A DNA stretch of 64,000 nucleotides from Limnohabitans sp. 63ED37-2 (GTDB taxonomy: Bacteria; Pseudomonadota; Gammaproteobacteria; Burkholderiales; Burkholderiaceae_C). The translations under genes were made by a program, and so were the position numbers. The first letter of the stretch is position 1; each line of letters opens with the position of its first letter. Shown in pieces: positions 18,886-27,803 of this stretch. The notes under the pieces were generated by a model, which did no database searches, was not told the origin of the DNA, and worked only from the letters and a program-made list of their open reading frames with translations. The stretch lies in the NCBI RefSeq assembly GCF_001412535.1, contig NZ_CP011774.1, forward strand, positions 1,979,501 to 2,043,500, given 5' to 3'.

Positions 18886-20035
18886 ATTTGACATCGTGGT
18901 GCATGGTGCCACTGGTTTCACGGGCCGTTTGGTGATCGAATATTTGTTGAAGCAATCAACTGGCCTGCGCTGGGCCATGGGCGGGCGCAGTGCCAGCAAA
19001 CTGGCTGCCGTGCGGGACGAAGTGGGCGCACCCGCTGACACGCCTTTGGTGGTGATCGACAGCGAAGACCCGGCCAGCCTGCAGGCCCTGATGACCCGCA
19101 CCCGCTTGGTCTTGACCACGGTGGGGCCTTATCAGATGTACGGCAGCGGCTTGGTCAAAGCCTGCGCCGAGGCCGGTGTCGACTACGTGGACCTGTGCGG
19201 TGAGCCGGCCTGGATGCGCCAGATGATTGATGCGCACCATGCCGCAGCGCAAGCCAGCGGGGCGCGAATTGTGTTTTCCTGCGGTTTTGACTCCATTCCC
19301 TTTGATCTGGGCGTGTTGATGCTGCAAGGCGAGATGCAGCAGGGTTTTGGCTCGCCCGCTTCCCGTGTGCGGGGCCGTGTGCGCAAGATGAAAGGTACCT
19401 TTTCGGGCGGCACCGCAGCCAGTTTCAAGGCCACCATGGCGGCCGCTGCCAGCCAGCCTGGTGTGCTGGACTTGCTGAAAAATCCTTTCTCTTTGACACC
19501 TGGATTTACCGGCCCCAAGCAACCGACCGCGCACAAACCCATGATCGATGAGGTGCTGGAAGTGTGGGTGGCCCCCTTTGTGATGGCGACCATAAACACC
19601 CGCAATGTGCACCGGTCCAACTTTTTGCTCAATCAAGCCTGGGGGGCAGACTTCGTCTACGACGAAATGGTCATCACAGGTCCTGGCGACAAAGGCCAAG
19701 CCATGGCCGAAGCGATTGCTGCGGATAAAAGCATGAGCGGTGCCGATGTTCTGAAACCGGGCGAAGGCCCTTCGCGGGCGGAGCGCGATGCCGGCTCTTA
19801 CGACGTTTTGTTCATCGGCCACAACACTGCCGGTCAAACCTGCCGCGTGAGCGTGCAAGGCGACCGCGACCCCGGCTACGGCAGCACCTCCAAAATGATC
19901 AGCGAAGCGGCCATCTGCTTGCTGCAAGACGCTACCCAAACACCGGGCGGCATCTGGACCCCAGCCTCCAGCATGGGAAAAAAATTGATCGATCGTTTGC
20001 AGGCCCATGCAGGCTTGACGTTTCGCGTGGAATAA
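18878..20035 (+). CDS. Saccharopine-dehydrogenase-like NADP-binding protein (trans-acting enoyl reductase type)
   Basis: 385 aa. Rossmann start VVHGATGFTGRLVIEYL, then VLTTVGPYQMYGSGLVKACA and DYVDLCGE, as in saccharopine-dehydrogenase-like oxidoreductases related to mycobacterial trans-acting enoyl reductases. No membrane segment is obvious. The substrate is unknown. The start at 18878 lies in a tandem 14-bp duplication. The gene stands alone, facing acnB. Confidence 0.85.
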   Translation: MKEFDIVVHGATGFTGRLVIEYLLKQSTGLRWAMGGRSASKLAAVRDEVGAPADTPLVVIDSEDPASLQALMTRTRLVLTTVGPYQMYGSGLVKACAEAGVDYVDLCGEPAWMRQMIDAHHAAAQASGARIVFSCGFDSIPFDLGVLMLQGEMQQGFGSPASRVRGRVRKMKGTFSGGTAASFKATMAAAASQPGVLDLLKNPFSLTPGFTGPKQPTAHKPMIDEVLEVWVAPFVMATINTRNVHRSNFLLNQAWGADFVYDEMVITGPGDKGQAMAEAIAADKSMSGADVLKPGEGPSRAERDAGSYDVLFIGHNTAGQTCRVSVQGDRDPGYGSTSKMISEAAICLLQDATQTPGGIWTPASSMGKKLIDRLQAHAGLTFRVE

Positions 20036-20171
20036 GGATTTCCCATGTCCAAAGCCACCCGCCGCATTGAAGGCTTGAGACCTTGGATCTAGGATCAACC
20101 TAACGCGCGGATGTCGGTGCTGTGGCTGATGAACGCGAACGTGCACAACACCCCGCTTGAGCACCCCAAGC

Positions 20172-20208
20172 AAAACGGCCCCGGAATCGCTCCCGGGGCC
20201 GTTTCTTT
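20172..20208. terminator. Bidirectional terminator between convergent genes
   Basis: AAACGGCCCCGG pairs with CCGGGGCCGTTT around an 8-nt loop; T tracts flank it on both strands, so it can serve acnB (minus) and the upstream plus-strand gene. The 136 bp before it (20036-20171) contain only short open frames without support. Confidence 0.85.
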
Positions 20209-20226
20209 TGACTCAGAGAGTCACAC

Positions 20227-22818
20227 TCAGGCAGCCACGCCCTTCGCGTTCTCGACGTACTCTTCAATCTGGTTGAAGTTCAGGTACTTGTAGATCGCTG
20301 CGCCGTCTTTGTTCACGATGCCCATGGCTTCGTGGTACTCGGCGACGGTTGGGATGTGGCCCAGCTTGGACGCAATCGCGGCCAACTCGGCACTGGCCAA
20401 GAACACGTTGGTGTTCTTGCCCAAGCGGTTGGGGAAGTTGCGCGTGCTGGTGGACACGACCGTAGCGCCTTCGCGCACCTGGGCTTGGTTGCCCATGCAC
20501 AGCGAGCAGCCGGGCATCTCGGTGCGGGCACCGGCAGCGCCGAAGTTGGCGTAGTGGCCTTCTTTGATCAGCTCGCTCTCGTCCATCTTGGTCGGTGGGG
20601 CGACCCACAGCTTGACGGGGATGTCGCGGCTGCCGCCGAGCAGCTTGGCCGCAGCGCGGAAGTGGCCGATGTTGGTCATGCACGAACCGATGAAGGCTTC
20701 GTCGATCTTGGTGCCGGCGACGTCGGACAAGAACTTGGCGTCGTCCGGATCGTTGGGACAGCACAGAATCGGCTCTTTGATCTCGTTCATGTCGATCTCG
20801 ATGACATGCGCGTATTCGGCGTCCTTGTCGGCCTCGAGCAGGTTGGGCGCGTCAAGCCAGGCCTGGACCTTCTCGATGCGGCGCTGCAGCGTGCGCTTGT
20901 CTTCGTAGCCGTTGGCGATCATGTTTTGCATGAGCACGATGTTGGACTTCAGGTACTCCTCGACCGGCTCTTTGTTCAGCTTGATCGTGCAACCGGCGGC
21001 CGAGCGCTCGGCAGACGCGTCGGACAATTCAAACGCTTGCTCGACCTTGAGGTTGGGCAGGCCTTCAATTTCCAAGATGCGGCCAGAGAACTCGTTGATC
21101 TTGCCGGACTTGGCCACGGTCAAGAGGCCCTTCTTGATGGCGTACAGCGGAATCGCGTGCACCAAATCGCGCAGGGTCACGCCGGGCTGCATTTCGCCTT
21201 TGAAGCGAACCAGGATGGACTCGGGCATGTCCAAAGGCATCACGCCTGTGGCAGCACCGAAGGCCACCAAGCCCGACCCAGCGGGGAAGGAAATGCCAAT
21301 AGGGAAACGGGTGTGCGAGTCGCCACCGGTACCGACGGTGTCGGGCAACAACAGGCGGTTGAGCCAAGAGTGGATCACGCCGTCACCGGGGCGCAAGGAC
21401 ACGCCGCCGCGGTTGCTGATGAAGGCTGGCAGTTCGCGGTGGGTCTTGACGTCAACGGCCTTGGGGTAAGCAGCGGTGTGGCAGAAAGACTGCATCACCA
21501 TGTCGGCGCTGAAGCCCAAGCAGGCCAAGTCTTTCAACTCGTCGCGGGTCATCGGGCCGGTGGTGTCTTGTGAACCCACGGTGGTCATCTTGGGTTCGCA
21601 GTAAGTACCGGGGCGCACGCCCTGGCCTTCTGGTAAACCAACCGCACGGCCAACCATTTTCTGGGCCAGCGTGAAACCGGCCTTGGTCGATGTGGGCACG
21701 GTGGGCAAGCGGAACACGGTGGAAGCGGGCAGGCCCAAGAACTCACGCGCCTTGGCGGTGAGCGAGCGGCCAATGATCAAGTTGATGCGGCCACCAGCGC
21801 GCACTTCGTCAAACAGCACATCGCTCTTGAGCTGGAAAGTGGTCACGGTCTCGCCGTTCTTGACGATCTTGCCTTCGTAGGGCAGCACGTCAACCACATC
21901 GCCCATATTCAGACCCGACACGTCCACTTCGATGGGCAATGCGCCGGAGTCTTCTTGGGTGTTGAAGAAGATGGGGGCGATCTTGCCGCCCAAAGTCACA
22001 CCGCCGAAACGCTTGTTGGGCACAAAGGGAATGTCTTCACCAAAGCCCCAGATGATGCTGTTGGTGGCGGACTTGCGGCTGGAGCCGGTGCCGACCACGT
22101 CACCCACGTAAGAGACCAAGTGACCTTTTTTCTTGAGTTCTTCGATCATGGCCATGGGGCCACGCTTGCCGTCTTCCTCAGGCTTGAACGGTGCGCCTTC
22201 GCGGGTGTTTTTCAACATCGCCAGGTAGTGCAGCGGGATGTCGGGGCGGCTCCAGGCGTCTGGGGCGGGCGACAGGTCGTCGGTGTTGGTCTCACCAGGC
22301 ACCTTGAAGACAGTGATGGTGATTTTCTTTTCGACTTCAGGGCGGGTGGTGAACCACTCGGCATCGGCCCAGCTTTGCATGACTTCTTTGGCCTTGGCGT
22401 TGCCAGCTTTGGCTTTTTCAGCGACGTCGTTGAAGAAGTCAAACATCAGCAATGTTTTCTTCAGGCCTTCAGCGGCCACAGCGGCCACTTCGGCGTTGTC
22501 GAGCAGCTCGATCAAGGGGTGCACGTTGTAGCCACCCACCATGGTGCCGAGCAACTCGGTGGCCTTGGCTTTCGAGACCAAGCCCACGCTGATTTCGCCG
22601 TGGGCGACAGCTGCCAGGAAAGAGGCTTTGACCTTGGCCGCATCGTCCACACCCGGTGGCACGCGGTGGGTCAACAGGTCCATCAAAAAGGCGTCTTCGC
22701 CAGCGGGTGGGTTCTTGATCAGTTCGATCAGTTCGGCCACTTGTTTGGCATCCAAAGGCAAGGGTGGGATGCCCAATGCAGCGCGTTCGGCTGCGTGTTC
22801 ACGGTACGCTTTCAACAT
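20227..22818 (-). CDS. acnB: Aconitate hydratase B
   Basis: 863-aa TCA enzyme isomerising citrate to isocitrate via a [4Fe-4S] cluster. Length and order match AcnB: the N-terminal HEAT-like domain starts [16 protein letters not shown], and the three cluster cysteines are C713 (GSCMTN), C771 and C774 (PGCSLCMGN). It is the last gene of a minus-strand run mdh, CitE-like, Ala-rich protein, acnB. Large open frames on the opposite strand are shadows of its codon bias. Confidence 0.97.
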   Translation of the reverse strand: MLKAYREHAAERAALGIPPLPLDAKQVAELIELIKNPPAGEDAFLMDLLTHRVPPGVDDAAKVKASFLAAVAHGEISVGLVSKAKATELLGTMVGGYNVHPLIELLDNAEVAAVAAEGLKKTLLMFDFFNDVAEKAKAGNAKAKEVMQSWADAEWFTTRPEVEKKITITVFKVPGETNTDDLSPAPDAWSRPDIPLHYLAMLKNTREGAPFKPEEDGKRGPMAMIEELKKKGHLVSYVGDVVGTGSSRKSATNSIIWGFGEDIPFVPNKRFGGVTLGGKIAPIFFNTQEDSGALPIEVDVSGLNMGDVVDVLPYEGKIVKNGETVTTFQLKSDVLFDEVRAGGRINLIIGRSLTAKAREFLGLPASTVFRLPTVPTSTKAGFTLAQKMVGRAVGLPEGQGVRPGTYCEPKMTTVGSQDTTGPMTRDELKDLACLGFSADMVMQSFCHTAAYPKAVDVKTHRELPAFISNRGGVSLRPGDGVIHSWLNRLLLPDTVGTGGDSHTRFPIGISFPAGSGLVAFGAATGVMPLDMPESILVRFKGEMQPGVTLRDLVHAIPLYAIKKGLLTVAKSGKINEFSGRILEIEGLPNLKVEQAFELSDASAERSAAGCTIKLNKEPVEEYLKSNIVLMQNMIANGYEDKRTLQRRIEKVQAWLDAPNLLEADKDAEYAHVIEIDMNEIKEPILCCPNDPDDAKFLSDVAGTKIDEAFIGSCMTNIGHFRAAAKLLGGSRDIPVKLWVAPPTKMDESELIKEGHYANFGAAGARTEMPGCSLCMGNQAQVREGATVVSTSTRNFPNRLGKNTNVFLASAELAAIASKLGHIPTVAEYHEAMGIVNKDGAAIYKYLNFNQIEEYVENAKGVAA

Positions 22819-22842
22819 GGTTTTTTCTCCGGTCAGTCAAAG

Positions 22843-23706
22843 TCAATCGTTGGATCTGCCCATCCCGGTTTTGTCAAACAGGCTGGGCGGCGGGTTGGTT
22901 TTCATGTCTTGGCCATAAGCCACTTGTTCTGGGTGTGCACACTCATCGGCCACACGTCGGCCTTTTTTCTGGTCCATCAGCATGGACTTGTTGGCCAGTT
23001 GCAGCCACACGGCGCCGGCTTTTTTGTCCTCCAGCCTCAGGGCACCGGTGCTGGTGCGCACGGGGTACATGCGGTATCGAAAGCCTTTGCCCTGCACATG
23101 GAAGAAACCAGGAGCGGCCGCATCGGCTTCGACACGCACACTGGCCCCCATCTCACAGGGCATGAGGCCTTGGTGAATTTGCTGGGCAATGGCCAAGTCT
23201 TGCGACACGGGATCGGAAGCAACAACAGGCGCCGTAGCGGCCAAACCTGGCACCACAGGCACTTGGAGCTGCACAGCAGCCAAAGCGGGTGCTTTCACCA
23301 AGGCAGGCACCACAGCCGAAGTGGTTGCGATGGGCGCATCACTGCGGGTGGTCTGCACATCCGTCCAAGCAGGCAGCGGCTGCATGGGCGAAGAAGCCCG
23401 GAACTCGGTCGGCTGTGGCACCGCAACGTAGGCGGGCACGTTGATTGTGGGGGCCGCTTCGGCAGGCGCCTGTGCGCTCATTGGCCTAGAGGCTTGGGCC
23501 ACTGCAGCCGCTTGGGCCAGCGCCTGTGCAATGGCACGGGCCTGCAGAAGAGCGGTGAGGTCGGCTGCAGCACGGGCCTTGGCCTGCGCTGACGCTTCGG
23601 GGGCCTTGGCATTGGCACGGGTCTTTGAACTGGCTTGGCCCTGGCTTTGCGCCCAAGAAGGCAGCATCAGCACAGCGCAGACCACAGCAACAAGGCCTTT
23701 GATCAT
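22843..23706 (-). CDS. Exported alanine-rich protein of unknown function
   Basis: 287 aa. Sec signal MIKGLVAVVCAVLMLPSWAQ, then a low-complexity Ala/Gln/Val stretch to about residue 170, then a compact C-terminal domain (about 180-285) with PCEMGASVRVEAD, GKGFRYRMYPVRTSTGA, KAGAVWLQLANKSML and ADECAHP. I chose ATG 23706 for its AAAGGGG ribosome-binding site; upstream ATGs at 23736 and 23733 overlap the preceding stop. The two cysteines may pair. Its place between acnB and the CitE-like gene suggests co-expression with TCA enzymes, but no function is known to me. Confidence 0.75.
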   Translation of the reverse strand: MIKGLVAVVCAVLMLPSWAQSQGQASSKTRANAKAPEASAQAKARAAADLTALLQARAIAQALAQAAAVAQASRPMSAQAPAEAAPTINVPAYVAVPQPTEFRASSPMQPLPAWTDVQTTRSDAPIATTSAVVPALVKAPALAAVQLQVPVVPGLAATAPVVASDPVSQDLAIAQQIHQGLMPCEMGASVRVEADAAAPGFFHVQGKGFRYRMYPVRTSTGALRLEDKKAGAVWLQLANKSMLMDQKKGRRVADECAHPEQVAYGQDMKTNPPPSLFDKTGMGRSND

Positions 23707-23732
23707 GGACACCCCTTTGAACACAGCGGACA

Positions 23733-24752
23733 TCATGACAGGCTAATCTCCACACTCGCGGGTGCCACGTCAAACAAAGCCTGCATCGGGGCGGGTAAAT
23801 GGCGGCCGGTCTGGTGGGCCCGCTCGATCAGTTGCCAGAAAAAACGGTAGCTGGCCCGGTCATGCAATTGACCCGCGTGGCTGATGGGTGCCCAGCTGGC
23901 CGCTTGCGCGGCCAAGATGATCTGGCTGGCCTGGTCTATTTGTGCCTCGCTGGGCGCCATGGCCTCCAGGATGGGGCGGATCTGGTCCGGGTGGATGCTC
24001 CACATCCGGGTGTATCCCAATTCACGGGCCGCCTTTTGGGCCGCCGAGCGAATGGCGTCGGTGTTTTTGAATTCAGTGACCACGCAGTGCGACGGCACTT
24101 TGCCGTGGGCATGGCAGGCGCTGGCGATTTCGAGCTTGGCACGCAACACCAAAGGGTGGGTGAATTGCCCCTGAATGCCCATGCCTTCGGCAGGAATGGC
24201 ACCCGCATGGGCAGATACAAAATCCATCAGGCCAAAACTGATCGACTGAACGCGTGGGTGGGCCGCGATGTCAAAGGCACGGTGCACGGCAGCAGGCGAC
24301 TCGATCAACACATGCACCGGCAAATGCTTTGCTCCGGCGGCGATCAAGGCGGCCTCAGCGCGGTTCACATCGGCCACGCTCTCGACTTTGGGCACCATGA
24401 TGTGCGTCAAAACATGCCCCGCCCGGCCCGCGATGTGGCTGATATCGGCTTCAAAACTGGGGTGGTCCACCGGATGGACCCGCACCGCGATCCGCGCGTC
24501 GGCGCGAGCGGCTTTGGTGGCCAGTGCCAGTTCGGTCACCAGTGCCGCGTGTTCGGCTTCGCCCCCTACGGGCGCACCGTCTTCACAGTCCAGGGTGACA
24601 TCAAAGACACAGGTGCCAAACTCTTGTGTCATGTCGGCCTGCAACTGCAGGCTTTTGCGCATCCGCGCCTCCACCCCGCTGTAATGGTCACAGACCGGCA
24701 GCTGAACGCTCCCGGCTTGTGCCCCCAGCAAAATGTGGCGCGGATGACTCAC
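23733..24752 (-). CDS. HpcH/HpaI aldolase/citrate-lyase-beta-family CoA ester lyase
   Basis: 339-aa TIM-barrel lyase of the CitE/malyl-CoA lyase group. Expected acidic metal-site regions are visible: [17 protein letters not shown] near the N-terminus, the [17 protein letters not shown] strand, and [16 protein letters not shown]. It probably cleaves or forms a C-C bond in a CoA thioester such as malyl- or citramalyl-CoA. It lies between mdh and the Ala-rich gene on the minus strand, 20 bp from mdh. Confidence 0.85.
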   Translation of the reverse strand: MSHPRHILLGAQAGSVQLPVCDHYSGVEARMRKSLQLQADMTQEFGTCVFDVTLDCEDGAPVGGEAEHAALVTELALATKAARADARIAVRVHPVDHPSFEADISHIAGRAGHVLTHIMVPKVESVADVNRAEAALIAAGAKHLPVHVLIESPAAVHRAFDIAAHPRVQSISFGLMDFVSAHAGAIPAEGMGIQGQFTHPLVLRAKLEIASACHAHGKVPSHCVVTEFKNTDAIRSAAQKAARELGYTRMWSIHPDQIRPILEAMAPSEAQIDQASQIILAAQAASWAPISHAGQLHDRASYRFFWQLIERAHQTGRHLPAPMQALFDVAPASVEISLS

Positions 24753-24772
24753 TTTAACGACTCGGCCCTGAA

Positions 24773-25759
24773 TCAGATCAGGTGCGCCACGCCCGCTTGC
24801 TCGTCGGTCAACTCTTTCAGAGTCTTGTCGATGCAGCCTTGGCTGAAGGCGTCGATTTCCAGACCTTCAACGACTTTGTATTGGCCGTTTTCGCAGGTGA
24901 CAGGGAAGCCAAACATGACGTCTTTAGGAATGCCGTACCAGCCTTGTGATGGGATGCCCATGGTGACCCACTTGCCGTTGGTGCCCAAGGCCCAGTCGCG
25001 CATGTGGTCGATGGCGGCGTTGGCAGCCGAAGCAGCCGAGGACAGGCCACGCGCTTCGATGATGGCCGCGCCACGCTTGCCCACGGTGGGCAGGAACACG
25101 TTGGCGTTCCATTCTTGGTCGTTGATCATGGCCTTGACCGACTCGCCCTTGATGGTGGCGAAACGGTAGTCGGCATACATGGTGGGCGAGTGGTTGCCCC
25201 AGACGCACAGTTTTTCGATGTCGGCCACGGCTTTGCCAGTCTTGGCAGCGATTTGCGACAGGGCGCGGTTGTGGTCCAGACGCAACATGGCGGTGAAGTT
25301 GCCGGGCTTCAGGTCCGGCGCAGCCTTCATGGCGATGTAGGCGTTGGTGTTGGCGGGGTTGCCCACGACCAGCACTTTGACGTCGCGGGAAGCCACAGCG
25401 TTCAGGGCCTTGCCTTGTGCAGTGAAGATGGCGCCGTTAATGGCGAGCAATTCAGCACGCTCCATGCCGGGGCCGCGTGGGCGTGATCCGACCAACAAAG
25501 CGTAATCCACATCTTTGAAAGCGGTCATCGGGTCGCCATGGGCTTCCATGCCCACCAGCAATGGGAATGCGCAGTCTTCGAGTTCCATCATCACGCCCTT
25601 GAGCGCTTTTTGTGGGCCTTCGACGGGCACTTCGAGCAATTGCAGGATGACGGGCTGGTCTTTGCCCAGCATTTCGCCAGAGGCGATGCGGAACAACAAT
25701 GCGTAACCGATTTGACCTGCTGCGCCGGTAACGGCAACGCGGACGGGCTTTTTGCTCAT
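24773..25759 (-). CDS. mdh: Malate dehydrogenase
   Basis: 328 aa, NAD-dependent. [15 protein letters not shown] (about 11-25) is the dinucleotide site, [14 protein letters not shown] the mobile loop with substrate arginines, [12 protein letters not shown] at about 131-142, and the catalytic His is H190 in [12 protein letters not shown]. Oxidises malate to oxaloacetate. Heads the minus-strand cluster ending in acnB; its promoter faces that of the GntR gene across a palindromic operator candidate. Confidence 0.97.
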   Translation of the reverse strand: MSKKPVRVAVTGAAGQIGYALLFRIASGEMLGKDQPVILQLLEVPVEGPQKALKGVMMELEDCAFPLLVGMEAHGDPMTAFKDVDYALLVGSRPRGPGMERAELLAINGAIFTAQGKALNAVASRDVKVLVVGNPANTNAYIAMKAAPDLKPGNFTAMLRLDHNRALSQIAAKTGKAVADIEKLCVWGNHSPTMYADYRFATIKGESVKAMINDQEWNANVFLPTVGKRGAAIIEARGLSSAASAANAAIDHMRDWALGTNGKWVTMGIPSQGWYGIPKDVMFGFPVTCENGQYKVVEGLEIDAFSQGCIDKTLKELTDEQAGVAHLI

Positions 25760-25939
25760 GGTGGAAAACTCCGAAGTGTTGAAAACAAGCGTTGCGGTCC
25801 GCTGCCAACATCCATGTCAGCAAGGCCGTCCGGCGTACCGGACCCGCGCTGGCGAACTTTGTTGAAACAAAGGCACAAGCGCAAGCAAACAGCTTTCGAG
25901 TGTACCCGCGAAAACCCTGATTCGTCAATTTGTCTTATG

Positions 25940-25951
25940 TCTTATATAAGA
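25940..25951. promoter_or_regulatory. Palindromic operator candidate, copy 2
   Basis: TCTTATATAAGA, a perfect palindrome between divergent mdh and gntR, with an extra direct half-site GTCTTAT immediately to its left (25932-25938). The position suggests that the adjacent GntR protein regulates itself and the TCA genes, by inference. Confidence 0.55.
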
Positions 25952-26001
25952 TATGATGGCACGCTTGGCATGCACCTGAACCGCATGACCTTTACGCCCT
26001 C

Positions 26002-26781
26002 ATGAACCACCCAGTGCCCCCCACCGACGCCCTCGCTGCCGAATCTCCGGCCGCCACGCCCGCGTTCAGCCCGCTTTACCAGCAAATCAAGGGCCTGATC
26101 CTGCAAAGCCTGCAAGCCAGCGAATGGAAACCCGGCGAATCCATCCCCAGCGAAATGGAGCTGGCAGCCCGCTACCGGGTGAGCCAAGGCACGGTGCGCA
26201 AAGCCATCGACGAATTGGCCAGCGGTCACCTGCTGATCCGCAAACAAGGCAAAGGCACCTTTGTGGCCACCCATGCCGAGCACCAGGTGCAGTACCGGTT
26301 TTTGAAACTGGTGCCCGATCAGGGCGACCTCAACACCGAAGGCCCGGCCCAGCGCGAGATCGTGGACTGCAAACGCTTGCGGGCCTCAGCCGAGATCGCC
26401 CGCGCCTTGGCTTTGCGCTCTGGCGACACCGTGCTTCAAGTCAGGCGAGTTCTTTCGTTTGCAAATACACCCACCATTTTGGAAGACCTGTGGTTGCCCG
26501 GCACGCCATTTAAGGGCATGACCGCTGAGCGCCTGGCGGACTACCACGGCCCCATGTACGCCCTGTTTGAAACCGAGTTCGGTGTGCGCATGGTCAGGGC
26601 CGAAGAAAAAATCCGGGCTGTGTTACCCGACAAGGCCCAAAGGGAATTGCTGAAACTGCCGCCCCACACACCTTTGCTCAGTGTGGAGCGCATTGCCTAC
26701 ACCTACAACGACACCCCCATGGAGCTGCGGCGCGGCTTCTACCGCACCGACACCCACCACTACCGCAACGATTTGAACTGA
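26002..26781 (+). CDS. GntR/HutC-subfamily transcriptional regulator
   Basis: 259 aa. Winged-helix DNA-binding domain with ESIPSEMELAARYRVSQG (about 46-63) and TVRKAIDELASGHLL, followed by a UTRA-type effector-binding domain ending LLSVERIAYTYNDTPMELR. It sits between mdh (divergent) and sdhC (same strand, 128 bp away), so it probably controls TCA-cycle genes in response to an organic acid. The ligand is not known. Confidence 0.88.
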   Translation: MNHPVPPTDALAAESPAATPAFSPLYQQIKGLILQSLQASEWKPGESIPSEMELAARYRVSQGTVRKAIDELASGHLLIRKQGKGTFVATHAEHQVQYRFLKLVPDQGDLNTEGPAQREIVDCKRLRASAEIARALALRSGDTVLQVRRVLSFANTPTILEDLWLPGTPFKGMTAERLADYHGPMYALFETEFGVRMVRAEEKIRAVLPDKAQRELLKLPPHTPLLSVERIAYTYNDTPMELRRGFYRTDTHHYRNDLN

Positions 26782-26909
26782 CCCGCCCCCCACTTGGACG
26801 TCTTGTAGAAGACTGTCGCTGAAATGCTCACGTCAGTTTGCTGCGTTGCAATAGAATCCGGTGGTTACCCTCTCATGTCAAGAACGCGTTACACCCAGAA
26901 AGTACCTAC

Positions 26910-27341
26910 ATGACCGAAGTTGTCCGCAAGCGGCCTGAATTCCGCAACATCAACGCCCTGAAAGACTTGCCCTCCTACCGCCTGCCGGCCGCTGGGATTG
27001 TCTCCATCTTGCACCGCATCAGCGGTTTCCTGATGTTTTTGCTCATGCCCCTGTTCATCTGGATGTTTGACAACTCCATCACGTCCGAGATTTCCTTTGC
27101 CAAGCTCTCGGCCGCTTTCGGCATCGGCATCGGTTTTGTGCCCGGCTGGTTCTTCAAGCTGTTGGCCCTGGCCTTGATCTGGGCCTACTTGCACCACTTC
27201 ATTGCAGGCGTGCGCCATATCTATATGGATGCGTTCCATGCCGTGACCAAAGAATTCGGCAAGTCCTCTGCAGTGGCCACTTTGGTGCTGAGCCTGGGCT
27301 TGACCGCCGTGTTGGCTGCCAAGCTGTTTGGCTTGTACTGA
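26910..27341 (+). CDS. sdhC: Succinate dehydrogenase cytochrome b556 subunit
   Basis: 143-aa membrane anchor with three hydrophobic helices. LHRISGFLMFLLMP marks the quinone-side start of helix I, and HHFIAGVRHIYMD (about 95-107) carries the family heme-ligand region. Works with SdhD to hold SdhAB on the cytoplasmic face and pass electrons to ubiquinone. The ATG at 26910 gives the family length. Confidence 0.93.
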   Translation: MTEVVRKRPEFRNINALKDLPSYRLPAAGIVSILHRISGFLMFLLMPLFIWMFDNSITSEISFAKLSAAFGIGIGFVPGWFFKLLALALIWAYLHHFIAGVRHIYMDAFHAVTKEFGKSSAVATLVLSLGLTAVLAAKLFGLY

Positions 27342-27381
27342 TTTCTCTGCCTCTCACCCAAAACAACAAGGAAACTGACCT

Positions 27382-27750
27382 ATGTCGTCCGTGAATTACG
27401 GCTCCAAACGCATCGTGACCGGTGCTGGCTACGGCTTTCGTGACTGGCTGGCCCAACGTGTGACCGCTGTCCTGATGGCCCTGTTCACCGTGGTCTTGCT
27501 GGCCCAGGTGATCTTCACTTCCGGCCCCATCGGCTACGAAGAGTGGGCAGGCATTTTTGCCTCCCAGTGGATGAAGGTGCTGACCTTCTCCGTCATCATC
27601 GCCCTGCTCTACCACGTCTGGGTGGGCATGCGTGACATCTGGATGGACTACATCAAGCCCTTGGCCTTGCGCCTGGCCTTGCACGTCTTCACTCTCGTCT
27701 GGCTGGTCGGCTGTGCCGGCTGGGCTGTTCAAGCCCTGTGGCGCCTGTGA
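27382..27750 (+). CDS. sdhD: Succinate dehydrogenase membrane anchor subunit
   Basis: 122 aa with three hydrophobic segments; YHVWVGMRDIWMDYIKP (about 77-93) is the conserved SdhD helix with heme-ligand H78. It lies 40 bp after sdhC with AAGGAAA upstream, and 53 bp before sdhA. Confidence 0.93.
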   Translation: MSSVNYGSKRIVTGAGYGFRDWLAQRVTAVLMALFTVVLLAQVIFTSGPIGYEEWAGIFASQWMKVLTFSVIIALLYHVWVGMRDIWMDYIKPLALRLALHVFTLVWLVGCAGWAVQALWRL

Positions 27751-27803
27751 GGCGTCAGCCTTCGCCTGTCCTTGCGCTGAAACCACACCAAACCAAATAA
27801 ACC

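Noticed and set aside
20036..20171. Short frames after the reductase gene (20045 and 20111 starts) as small genes
   Set aside because: They are 15 to 60 codons, end in the terminator hairpin or run into acnB, and match nothing I know. Possibly a decayed gene, but unsupported.
20332..21573. 413-codon plus-strand open frame opposite acnB
   Set aside because: It lies entirely over acnB, has no family signs, and its composition is the complement of GC-rich codons. Similar long antisense frames over murJ, argD, sdhA and acnB are shadows.
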